Part shown: one piece after another, positions 32,456 through 42,158 of the stretch
Position numbering within the stretch: the first letter of the stretch is position 1
Layout of the letters: every line of letters starts with the position of its first letter
Source: Roridomyces roridus
Taxonomy: Eukaryota; Basidiomycota; Agaricomycetes; Agaricales; Mycenaceae
Length of the DNA: 56,556 nucleotides
Reading direction: 5' to 3'
Assembly: GCA_029378245.1 (NCBI GenBank)
Contig: JARKIF010000194.1
Span: 1 to 56,556, forward strand
Notes under the pieces: model-generated
What the model was told of the DNA's origin: nothing
The model's input: the letters and a program-made list of their open reading frames with translations, nothing else
Databases searched by the model: none
Program-made: the position numbers and the translations under genes

Positions 32456-32960
32456 CTACTCCTCTCCCTTCGACCCATCCTCTGTCTCCGTCTCAAAGTC
32501 CCAATCCACATCCATATCCGACTCGGAATCGGGTGCCGCCTCGCAAACTATAGTCGGCAAACAGCGTCCAAACCACTGCCAACTACGCACGACCTGAAAG
32601 ACGAACCGAGCCATCGGGACAACCGTCACCCAATCGAAGATCAACGCGCACATTTGAACTTCCGCATCCGCGCGTCACGTCGGTGGCGTCAGAACTCGAC
32701 CCAGCAAGCTCAGAGCCTCAGACAGACCTTGACGCGCCTTCAACGTCTCCTCCGCCCTACACTGCATAAAGACATGACCCGGGGTTTCCGAGTCTTCCCC
32801 GCATTTCCGACATAAGAGTGAAGCCCTCGGGTGTGCTGAGGTGCACTGTTGAAACGGTGATACGACTGCGTATTTCGCACGCGTGAAATCTGGCTAATTA
32901 GCTGTTTTGGTGCGCACACCAATGCCTCTGTCAGGTGATATACAATGAGGGATAGGACCG
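32456..32960 (-). pseudogene. 3' relic of a LINE reverse transcriptase ORF
   Basis: On the minus strand the frame reads LLCRKCGEDSETPGHVFMQC, the Cys/His zinc-binding segment that follows the RT domain in many non-LTR elements. It then runs through one in-frame stop (after LTPPT) to a C-terminus ending in an acidic stretch and GEE (stop at 32456). The polymerase core is missing. It is a truncated remnant of an element different from the one at 1-5333. Confidence 0.6.
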
Positions 32961-33558
32961 AGCTCCGTGTCGCTATTCGTGTATTAATGAGACAAGTACA
33001 AGTCGTCAGTACACTACGCTTGGCTATTCGTTCAAGTGGTCGGTTGTAGTGACTCCAATAGGCGGTTCGCGGGGACTACTACTTGTGGAGATACCATACC
33101 CAAGGAGATATACCAAGCCCAGGTGTATTCAGAAATGAGCTAGACTAGCTATAGAGCAAAGACGAAGGTTGCGCGGACGCGCAGTACTATCATGACAAGG
33201 TTCGCGGAGTACCTCGCGGACCGGTATAAGTCTATATATATGTATACAAACAGAGTGGCTCGCGTAGGCGAGTTGGAGGAAATACTACCATTCGTTCCGG
33301 TATTGCAGAGACACCCAGAAAAGAGATGACAAGTGGGCGAGTCGAACTCGCGCAGGCACACTAGTATGATCGAGAACTGATCCGAGTACGATCATGATCA
33401 TGGAAAGCGGCGGAGTCGCGGCAGACGATCAGAGCGATGATCGCGTCTGACAGAATATGCCAGGAGTAAGCTCTGGATGACGAAGATGGCGGACCGAGGT
33501 TATTTATGGACCTGGGTCGAGGGCTGTAGTCATAATGGGAGCTGGCTCAGCAAGAGAG
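32961..33558. other. Gene-less AT-rich stretch before LTR-like segment
   Basis: No coding frame of interest. It contains a short palindromic GCGAGTCGAACTCGC near 33343 and alternating TATA runs near 33233-33245. It may be part of a degenerate transposable element. Confidence 0.3.
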
Positions 33559-34272
33559 TGTAATGAAACGACGGAATCAAATTACCAGGCCAATCGGCTC
33601 GAATGCCAAGGCGGCATGACCACCGATCAGACGGGCCAAGCAGCAACATAAGCAACAGGACCACGCGAAGCGGTTCGAGGGGATGTAATATAGGTGACAG
33701 GGCACCTAGGGTTATAGGGAAAGTACGGAAATAGGGATGGCAGGCGCGTAATAGTAGTTATATCATCAGACCAGTAGGGAGTAGTATATAAGGCCTGTAG
33801 ATCCCGCCCTTGCAGCATTGCATTGTACGCCTTCTTGCCTAGACATTGGGTCGAAGCTTGATCTGTGGTTATAGTGCAGTCTTGTGACTTCCGCGGAGAT
33901 TTGTTGTATCATTTCTCTTAGCTTAGACGCAATATCAAAGGCACCCGAGCTCTGGTTCAACTTGGGTCAGCTATAGTAACATACTTAAGGGGTAGTGGGT
34001 TGCCCTCTGTGCTATAGTTCCTCTTCGTGTTGTATCGAAGTTGTATTGGTGTTTGGATATTGTGTGTTTCGGTCAATAAAATATAAAACCTTTTGACATC
34101 GTAACCTTGTGTTCGTTGTGAGCAGTCTACAAACCAGTCAAGAGATTCCTCTTAGTTCAAAGACATTGAACTTGGTGTGAAACCTCGAGAGTCAACCTAC
34201 AAGCTTCCGAGAACCAAACCGCGGAGTATCAGTCTTATCTGTATACTTCAGACGACCCCGAACTCAACTGTT
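33559..34272 (+). mobile_element. LTR-like segment (possible solo or 5' LTR)
   Basis: The stretch has features of a retrotransposon LTR. TGTAAT starts occur at 33559 and 33686. A TATA box (AGTATATAAGG) lies near 33783 and a downstream AATAAAATAT polyadenylation-type signal near 34075. After it comes a GGTGTCAGCG resembling the primer-binding-site region of some fungal elements. I could not find a matching second LTR or a clear target-site duplication, so the borders are guesses. No gag-pol follows. Confidence 0.3.
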
Positions 34273-34399
34273 AGGTGTCAGCGTGCTAGTCAAGGAATTG
34301 TGTGTGTGTTGTGTGTGTTGTGTGGTTAGTGTGTTGTGGAGTTGTATCGCTTCGCGGTCTACTTCTAGGACATTACCTACTCGAGCTATCTACTATACA

Positions 34400-35030
34400 C
34401 TAGTACGCGTGACGCTGCGTATCAACGGGTTCGGCAGGCACGTCAACACTGGGTATTCCAAATTGAAGGGACAGGGATGGCGGAGGACGAAAACAGAGTA
34501 CCGGCGCGCGTCTACCCATTGATCCCACAGGGCGACCGCCGCGACGTGCAAGGGTCTGGCGACGAGGAAGAACGGCGGCGGCGTTGGTGAGGCGTGCGGC
34601 GTTTACGTGGGCCGTGTTGAGGTTCGTCGCGGAGGGTGCGAGGGTTGAGGCACCCAAGAAAGGCGCATAAGAGCTGGGTGCCACCAGGGACTGAGCTTGA
34701 GGCTGCGGAAGAGCGCGTGCGCTGAGATAGACTTCTTTTACTGGCGCTATCGGGCGAATATGAGCCAGACATTATAAGCATGAGAAGGTAGATGGGCAGC
34801 CTACCAATAGGTGCTAACGGCGCGCGAGGTGTCTCCAGAGGAGCAGCTTGAGTTGCAGGAATTGTTGCCTGCGTCGCAGAAGGAGGCTGGGCGGGCTGAG
34901 CGGCAGCGCTTTGCTGAGCAGAGAATGCGCGGAATTGTTCTTGCATGAATGCAAGGAAGGCCGGATCCTACCAAAGATCAGAGACGCCGCCGCCGACACC
35001 GGAGAAACTCACCATGTTTGTGCTGGCCAT
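34400..35030 (-). CDS. Unrecognised three-exon ORF in repeat island (173 aa)
   Basis: Exons 35030-35013, 34967-34805 and 34740-34400 join with good splice sites to an intact 174-codon frame. The protein starts with PAFLAFMQEQFRAFSAQQ, continues with Ala/Pro/Gln-rich sequence, then AARLTNAAAVLPRRQTLARRGGR. This layout recalls small proteins found beside mushroom transposons, but I cannot name a family. It lies between an LTR-like segment and a MITE-like element, so a mobile-element origin is likely. Confidence 0.45.
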
Positions 35031-35417
35031 TTCGCAGAGCGGGATGAACACGCTCTGAGATCTCATCCGTCTTCCCTTCATATGCGGCAGCTTTGGCAGA
35101 AAACATTACGAGTCCAAAGAGGAAGACGGGGGAGTCATGGGTGGCTCATGGGCTACCCATGCAACCATGGGCGCGCCGATGCGGATGCCGGTGGCTGGCG
35201 TCTTCCGCGATGTTGAGAGTTCGCTGGGAAGTGGGCATGGGAGCTGCCCAATCCGGCAGTTGATCCCACGTGTTAACCGTTCAGACTTCAGCCGCTTGCA
35301 TCAACCAGTTGATCCTCACTATTCCCAGTTGCTCACGCAAGTCAGAATAAAGAACGATAATAAATGTCATAGAATTCGCGTGTTTAGATGATGGAAGAAG
35401 GCCAAGGACTGTAGATC

Positions 35418-35464
35418 CCAAGAGGCTCCAGCGATTCAGATCTGTACCGCCATCAACAGCACGT
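35418..35464 (+). repeat. Inverted copy of the MLKL-like gene's 3' flank
   Basis: These 47 bases match the reverse complement of 36514-36560, just downstream of the stop of the MLKL-like gene, with one mismatch. Just upstream on the plus strand, QLLTQVR (about 35327-35347) resembles that gene's QLLTQIR. A partial inverted duplication of the gene end is therefore likely. Confidence 0.8.
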
Positions 35465-35533
35465 CACGGGAATAGAACTACCATAGGACATTTATGGAAT
35501 GTTTAAATCCAGCAGGAAGACGCCGTTTGTATG

Positions 35534-36236
35534 ATTGACCGCAGTGGACAAAAATCATTTAGTTTTTTCCGGGCCTGTTTTTTTGGTCTCATGTTGTAGA
35601 TTGATGTATTTCTTTGAAGATCTACATCTTTCTACATAAATCCCAAATTTGGGGTTCTTTTTTTGTGCAGCTGTACATTTTTTCGGTGAGACATCAGAGA
35701 AACACATAGATCTGTGTAGATCGAGTGGTTCCGCGGAAACACACAGATCTTCAAAGATCATCATCATGTGTCTTTTTTTGCTGAGGGCCTCTTTATTTTG
35801 TAAGATCCCAATGTTGGCTGGACTCTGCATCAGGCCGATGTGATGCCCGATGCCCGGCATCACGGCTTCTATTCTTTCTTGATGTTTACATCAACCTGCC
35901 GGGGACATCCATCAGGAAATCAAAGGCATCTGGTTGCCGGCTTGGCAAGTGGGGGAAAAAAAGAGACATCAGGATGTAGATCCACACCTGCTAGTCTTTT
36001 CTCCCCTTCACTGACCTTTTTTTGTTTGAATGACATCCAAAAAAAAGACATCAGAAATAAAAAAGAGGGGTCGTCTTCGAAGATCTTCGAAGATCTTTGA
36101 TCACTACATCATTTTTTCTGTGATGGCTGGCAAAACACGTAGATTCATGGAAATCTATGAAGATCTCTGCTCTGGCTGCACAAAAATGGCACCATCCAGA
36201 ACAGGACACCATTTTTGTCCACCCCGGACAGTCAAA
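35534..36236. mobile_element. MITE-like element with inverted ends
   Basis: The two ends are inverted repeats: TTGAC...GTGGACAAAAAT at 35535-35555, and the complement ATTTTTGTCCAC...GTCAA at 36211-36235. The spacer between the two blocks is 4 bases on the left and 8 on the right. The roughly 700-base interior is non-coding and AT-rich, and is full of GAAGATCT/AGATCTTC inverted motifs (35610-35660, 35745-35765, 36075-36100). This is the build of a miniature inverted-repeat transposable element. Target-site duplication is not clear. Confidence 0.6.
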
Positions 36237-36251
36237 TGTTTGCTGAGTAGT

Positions 36252-36484
36252 GAGTAAGGACAAATAAATTGGGTAGAGCCGATTCAAAAAAAAAAAAAAA
36301 ATAGGGGTTACCCTAGTCTAGCGGTAACCATCGGCCCAGTTACAGTTGATGAAAAAGGGCTGTAACCAGGAACCCGTGGGTTAAAGAAGCGGGCCTACTG
36401 GGGGAATGCTTCTGCAGACCTTTCAGGTAGTGCACTTCAATGAGTAACCGCCCAAACTTTTAAACTTTTGAGTAAGGACAAATA
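36252..36484. repeat. 203-bp insert flanked by 15-bp direct repeats, with structured core
   Basis: GAGTAAGGACAAATA occurs at 36252-36266 and again at 36470-36484, as expected for target-site duplication by retroposition. The insert contains an A-rich run (36285-36301), an A-box-like TAGTCTAGCGG (about 36315), and a chain of perfect stems: GGTTACC/GGTAACC (36306-36312 with 36323-36329) and GTTACAG/CTGTAAC (36339-36345 with 36360-36366). GGCCC/GGGCC (36333-36337 with 36391-36395) encloses the second stem. It may be a small structured RNA gene or a SINE. Confidence 0.5.
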
Positions 36485-36566
36485 TATGTAATTATTTGGC
36501 CCGCCTCATCAACACGTGCTGTTGATGGCGGGACAGATCTGAATCGCTGGAGCCTCTTGGTAGATC

Positions 36567-37514
36567 CTAGTAGTAGGTGGTGGTCAAGGCGACGCCGCCG
36601 ATAATTGCTGTAACAGCGGGATCTAAAAAAAAAAAAGACGCGGCAGCAAGCTTCCCGATATGTATGCACATCTCCTAGATGATAGTCAAACAGCAGTCCC
36701 GCGTTCAACAGCATCGAGTGACACTCACCCCGTATCTGCGTCAGCAGCTGCTGTACGCCAGGCCCAGATCAGCACCCGTTTACAGCTCTCTGAGGACCCA
36801 CGCACCAATCGCTCCGACTCATCTGCGAGGCAACGAGTATAGCATCCTGCGCGGCGGCGGATTTCGCGTGCAGGCGGTGGAGGCTCAGTTCCAGGTTGAT
36901 CTGCCATCGCCAAATGTCGTCAGTCAGTTTACTGGGAAGACGGGATAGAAGAAGAGAGTGCAGACGTACACTAAAGTGCATCGTCGCCTCGTCCAACAAC
37001 CTCCCATACTCGCCAATCCGAGTTTTATTCCGCTCTTGGCGAGCTAATCGTTGGAAGAGGTTCTCTTTGTTGAGCTCCTCGAGGAAGGCTTTGATTTCTT
37101 TGAGGAGCCTGCGAGCAAGGGTTGGTTTGGTTTCCGGGACAGATGCGTGTAGTGATTACGCACTTTCTAATCTGTCGGATACTCTCCTTCACTTCGCTCG
37201 GTAGGACAATATCCAGGTCTTTCGTCTGACTCCAGATATCCTGGACCAGTTGTGCAGCGCGCGTTGCAATGTGCTTGCACCCCTTCTTGTTGGATCTGAC
37301 ATTCTGGATTCAAGAGATTCGTATTGAGGAGGGTGAGCGGCTTGGAGGAGACGAGACGACACACCTCAGTCAAATCTAAGACGACTAGCACACCAGACAC
37401 CGCAGACTTGAGGGGAGGAAATGCGTCGGCGGACGCCTGGATTACCCTCAGAGTGACTTTGGTCGCATCGAGGGCGTCCGATGAGGTCATTCGAGTGCTA
37501 CGAATGCGAGGCAT
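36567..37514 (-). CDS. Stand-alone MLKL-like helical-bundle protein, one frame break
   Basis: From an ATG at 37514 the spliced minus-strand frame gives a compact helical protein. It has TKVTLRVIQASADAFPPLKS, then after introns SNKKGCKHIATRAAQLVQD, SEVKESIRQIRKLLKEIKAF, RQERNKTRIGEYGRLLDEA and INLELSLHRLHAKSAAA. These are the hallmarks of the fungal MLKL/Cbl-N-like four-helix bundle. The last exon, after a T-rich acceptor, encodes DPAVTAIIGGVALTTTYY, a short hydrophobic C-terminus. No other domain follows, so it is a bundle-only protein of about 215 residues. Between ASQMS and SERLQLLTQIR the frame is off by one base (near 36825-36840). Its upstream region is tandemly duplicated. Function is unknown; membrane action by analogy with MLKL is inference. 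Confidence 0.65.
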
Positions 37515-37529
37515 AGGGATGAGAAAGTC

Positions 37530-37996
37530 GAGGAGGAGGCTGGGAGGAGGAGGAGGAATGCGTGACGTGTGAATGGCAAACGAACGGCAAGCGCTCAAAG
37601 CTGTTGTGGTCTAGCGCTGGCCGCATTTGTCCCGCGTTGCTGTTGAACATGTGTATGTGGCGGAAGCAATCCAACGCAAGGCAGCACCAGTAATAGTCGG
37701 TGGTCATTGTGAATGAAAGGAAAATGTTCATTTTGTGTTCATTCTGATGGAATCTCGTCGGAGCGAGCTTCCTTCAAGCTACCGCCAAAGAAGGAGGAGG
37801 GGAGGAGGCGAAATGCATGGCGTGTGGATGTCGGCAACCGCTCAAAGCTGTTGAGATTTAGCGCTCGCCAAATTTGGCCCGGAAACTTGCCGGAAACAAT
37901 CCAACCCAAGGCAGGTCGTTGATCGTGAAGGAAAGTGTTCATTTTGGATGGAATCTTGTCGGAGCGAGCCCGTCCTTCAAGCTGCCGCCAAAGAGG
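37530..37996. repeat. Two tandem copies of the upstream region of the MLKL-like gene
   Basis: A unit of about 200-255 bases is present twice. Landmarks in both copies are GCTCAAAGCTGTTG (37592, 37846), CAATCCAACSCAAGGCAG (about 37667, 37899), TGTTCATTTTG, GATGGAATCTYGTCGGAGCGAGC (37746, 37945) and AAGCTRCCGCCAAAGA. The copies differ by substitutions and indels. The first copy begins 16 bases upstream of the ATG at 37514, so promoter or leader sequence is duplicated. Confidence 0.75.
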
Positions 37997-38329
37997 GCGG
38001 ACCCAGCAGACTTGGCGGTGACCGGTACCGGTGACCTTAAGTACTGGACGTGGGAAGGGAAAGAACGTCGGACGAAAACCTTCAAGAGTGCGCGCGGATT
38101 GTCGTGGTCGGGAGCAAAGCGCGCCTGATGGCGGCCGCAAACGTGTAAACCAAGTAAATCCATCGCCCTCGCCTCTGTTGCCTGAGCTGGCCCACATGAA
38201 ACAAAGTAGAACTGTATACAATTTCATTTAGTGTGCACATTTTTGTCCTTCCATCCTCTCTGTACATCTACACTCAAAGCCGTCCAAATTTGTCCAACAA
38301 CGCGTCCTTACGTCGGCTACAAAAAGAAA

Positions 38330-38815
38330 TCAGCGCTCCAGCAAACATATTTTTTTTGGGAAACTGACGAATTCAGCAGGCTTATTCCCCAAAATCTCCT
38401 CAATCTTGTTCAAATGCTCATCGGTAATCTTGGGGAGCAGCTTGATCGCCTCGAGGTTCTGCATGAGCTGAGGGACGGAGGCGACACCGAGGATGATCGT
38501 CGAGGTGTTGGTGTTCTTGGCGAGCCAGGCGAGAGCAAGGGCGGTGGGCGTCGAGTCCAGGGCTGTAGCACCAATGTAAATTCGATGGGAGAAAGATGTA
38601 AGAGAGACGCACATTCAGCGATCTTTGGTGAGCTCCTTGACCTTGGCAATCTTCTCTTGCGAGGCAAGCTGTTCACCGCGGCCTTTTAAGAAGATTTCGC
38701 GGCCGAAATGCCAGTACTAGTCCGGAGGGATACCGTCGCTGTACTGTTCGAAAGTTAATGCACGGACATAGAAATCGAATCGAAGCTCACTTTGCCCGTG
38801 AGGATACATACTCAG
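38330..38815 (-). pseudogene. 3' fragment of an aldo/keto reductase gene
   Basis: The minus strand encodes the C-terminal third of an aldo/keto reductase. LTGK ends at a GTGAGC donor, then YSDGIPPD followed by an in-frame TAG, then GREIFLKGRGEQLASQEKIAKVKEL. After another intron come ALDSTPTALALAWLAKNTNTS, TIILGVASVPQLMQNLEAIK and a diverged end. The N-terminal barrel strands with the catalytic Tyr/Lys are missing; similarity stops where the dispersed repeat begins (about 38820). It is a dead fragment, probably truncated by repeat insertion. Confidence 0.75.
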
Positions 38816-38819
38816 GCTC

Positions 38820-39370
38820 TTCTTCACCTTGCTCCTATGGAGCACTATTCATGAGTTGTAAGGCGGAATCTGTTCTGCCATGAAAACATGAAGGAGCCCC
38901 AGTGCTCACAATGCAGGACCCGTGCTCGATTCGAACGAGCCAACTCCCGGCTATTTACTAGACCGAGCAAGGGATAGAGGGAACACAAGGACATTAATTA
39001 CCCTCGACAGTGACTGCTCCCTACCAATGCAGCTGGGTGGGATTCCAATTCAACTCAGTCCTGAGTTCCATAAAAGTTCCAAGATGTCCTCCCCGGTAAA
39101 TGCTTTTTCCCTCGATTCGAACGAGCCTATGATTCGGACTCGAGCATTACTTGCTTTGCGCACACTTGCATTCGTCCTGACCAGGTATGTACATGCTAGT
39201 GTTGTAGCCAAGTTTCGTAGCATTCAAGTTCAAACTATTGGTTCAACTGATGAACAATTGATGCGCTTGGTGGCGCATCAAGCGACACCCCAGGGTAGTC
39301 CCGCGGAATCAAACTCTCTTGCCTCAGTCCAGTGGAATTCCCAACCAAATCGACTGCCACACCGGACGCC
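38820..39370 (-). repeat. Dispersed repeat, about 550 bp, copy 2
   Basis: Direct-orientation counterpart of 31125-31700. Its minus strand has a complete T-arm (GCTCG-TTCGAAT-CGAGC, near 38927-38943) and a GGTCTAGTA A-box-like segment, but the anticodon arm is lost. A second CTCG-TTCGAAT-CGAG motif lies about 185 bases away (near 39115). Confidence 0.65.
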
Positions 39371-39559
39371 TTGACGACCTCGTCTCGAGGAACACCGCCC
39401 AAACAAAGAGTCAACTCAATCCATCCCCGCGTTCTACACGAAAAAGGGCTTTGCCTCTATTGCTGCAACTATTATACACATGCGGGTTAGTATGTACTAC
39501 TAGTAAATGACATTTAAATAGAATCCGTCCGGTCAGTAAATATCAACACACTCCCCGGG

Positions 39560-41949
39560 TTATCGGCCAGACAACTCGCACCCAAGTGACTCCGGCCAAT
39601 GGCCCTCAAACCACTCATGCAGCGCGTCATCCAACGCACCCGTATCCCCATTCTTCAAATCATCATTCAAACACACAAGAGCCGTGTCCTTGTTCTTCCT
39701 ATCGTTGTTCGCCAGTATAATCTTTGCAGACGACGCAGTCCGGAGGCCGAGGAACACCGTCGGCGTGTCGCCAAAGACATACGCGTAGCGCTGTATCAGA
39801 CGGAGTGCGAATGCGCGTGGGTTGGATGGGAGAGGTGGGGCTGTAGAGGGGAGGATGAGCGGGAGGGTTATCGGGTCCGTCGGGTCGGATGGTTCAGTCG
39901 AGGAGGGCGCAGGTAGGAAGATCGAAAGCCCTGTTTTGGAGGAACGGACAAGAGCGGCGATGACGTTGTCCCCGCACGTCGGCTTCCCCCTGAGCAACCG
40001 GAGGAACAACGACCATGCGGATTCCGCACCCCGGCCTAGACACTGGTCGCGATCAATGTCCGTCTTCTTGGGTAATTCATGGAAATTGGGTGTATACCCA
40101 TCCAACGAGGCTGGAACTCATGGTCAGAAAAAAACATCCAGCCCAAGCAAAGGAAGAAAACATACACCACCCATAGTGAGTATCCGCCTGACGCTCTTTA
40201 TCAAACGCCCGTGGAGGCTGCACACCCGCCATGAGGAGGTTCAACTCGATGTTCTCCGCCGTCGTGCGCTCCGCCTGGCCAGAAAACTTGAGCATCGCAG
40301 CGTCCCCCTCGACCTGGGCGTCCTCACCACCACCAACGAGCTCATCCCACATACCCTGCTTATCTTCGACCGATAGCTTCCCCGAGGCGCCGCCCCACTT
40401 GGCGACGACCCACGACCAAAGCAACGCCTCGCGGTGTCGCTCGACGACGTAGTGCGCACCCAGGAAGATCGTGTTCACCTCGTACTCTTCCGGCACGCGA
40501 TGCGAGCCTCGAAAGTGCGACAGAGGTGTGGCGGCAAAGTACTCCCCAAAGGCGAGCGAGAGCTCGTGTAAAAGGGGTAGTGAGAGTGAACGGGCATTGT
40601 GTTGCATGTAAGCGCGTTTACGCTCGCCAAAGCGTTGGTCTGAATAGGGGGTCAGGATAATTCAACCACAGTTCAACTTGTGCTTACTAAGGAGATGTGC
40701 GCTCCATCCAAGCGAGCGCCATTCGCCACCACCGTCCGCTTTACCAGAAGAGTCCGCGCCGACGAGCAGATCCCATTGCACGCGAAACACTGAACCGTAC
40801 ATCGTTGTATGAAACATGGACGGTGGCGCAGGGAGCATCAAGAATTGATCGTCGTTGAACGCGACGCTGAAAATTTGATTTTGTTAGCTGTAAAGTTGCA
40901 AACCGGGGAAATGGACTTGCATATTATCCGAGACGGTGTCGGGATTCAAATGCGGGAGTGCCGACTCCACGGCGTGGCTACGGTGAAGCTAAATTTAGAC
41001 TTTTTTTTTTTGGACACACGTCACGGCACCTGTTAAAGCTGGGAAGGATCCTCTCCAGCCATGACCTGGCGTCAGATGCATGCAGAGCAGCGCCCGGTTT
41101 ACCAGTCAAACGAAATAGTTGAGCATCTGAGGCGGGGTGAGTATCTCGCAGGGAGCAAGAGGGAGCACCGTACCGTGTTGTAAACGAATGGAAGGCCCAC
41201 CGCCTGGGGGGCTGTTTGCGGCACAGGTGACATCGAGCCACTGGGGTACCAGGCCAAGGCGGCCGTCGTCATCCTCGGGATCGGGCACATCGGCAGTGAT
41301 GATGTGCCAGGTGCTAGTTGGCCAGCTCTTGGTGGCGTTAGCGGCGGCGCGTAGCGAGTAACGTAATTCATCGTGCTGCCTGAAACGCGCGTCCTTGACC
41401 GAGTATTTGAGCTCCGCGATCAGGTTTTTGCGGACTTGCTGGTGTATTGGGTCGCTGGAATACATAAATAAGATTTAGGCATGCGGCAGGCGAGGGTGGC
41501 ACGCACGAGCCGTTGACCCAGACATAGATGAGGTCTATTACCGAGTCGGAGACCATGTCGTGGTGGCACGGATCCCGCCACTCTCCCGTTGAGATCCATG
41601 TGTCGAGGCATTCGTCCGATAGAGCGGCATGCGCCTTTATGGGGCGGATTGTGGTGCTTGCGAGGGCTTCTTCCGGTGTTGGGGCGAAGAAGGGGTCGTA
41701 CACGGCGTTTCCGAATTGGACCGGGGCAGCTTCGGGTTTGGAAGACCAGTAGTTGGTCTGGGTCGTGGGGTCATAGTCGGATCCCCATGGTCGTTGGACG
41801 ACAATGTAGGCTATTGACATGAGGGAGAGGGCGGTAGTTAACAGGATGACGGTCCATCTTGCGGGATTGTGCACAATCAAGCCGCGGAGCGAAGAGTGGG
41901 ACTTCTGGCCGAGAGGCTGATAGTGGTAGGGCAAGGAGCGACTGGACAT
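39560..41949 (-). CDS. Stealth-family glycosyl-phosphotransferase (Xpt1-like)
   Basis: Seven exons (41949-41507, 41454-41174, 41126-41030, 40977-40921, 40866-40688, 40639-40166, 40110-39560) sum to 694 codons. An N-terminal transmembrane segment (WTVILLTTALSLMSIAYIVV, residues about 32-52) indicates a type II Golgi protein. Stealth regions are visible: CR1 VIDLIYVWVNGSDP, CR2 RFRQHDELRYSLR, and CR3 IVAFNDDQFLM. Relatives transfer sugar-1-phosphate from nucleotide sugars to glycans (Cryptococcus Xpt1 adds xylose-phosphate to mannans); the exact sugar here is unknown. The fourth intron needs a GC donor (GCAAGT, 40920-40915). An in-frame upstream ATG at 41979 is possible. Confidence 0.88.
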
Positions 41950-42158
41950 GGGGAATCTGGGTGACCAGTTGGTCCACATGGGACGGAGGATGGGAGGAGA
42001 GAGACGTACTCTGGTCGTGTGCCAGCTTGCTGGCTATTAGAAAGAATTACGGAGCAAGCGAGTTTAGTGGAGATGGATGGGGGAAGGAGGAAGAAAGAGG
42101 CACGCGACATCATTGCCGAATCTCCTTCCGACACCTAGGATCCCAAAAATAGCTTCAA

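Noticed and set aside
37739..38227. A 162-codon minus-strand frame upstream of the MLKL-like gene.
   Set aside because: It spans the tandem promoter repeats and is basic, low in complexity and without homology I know; treated as chance.
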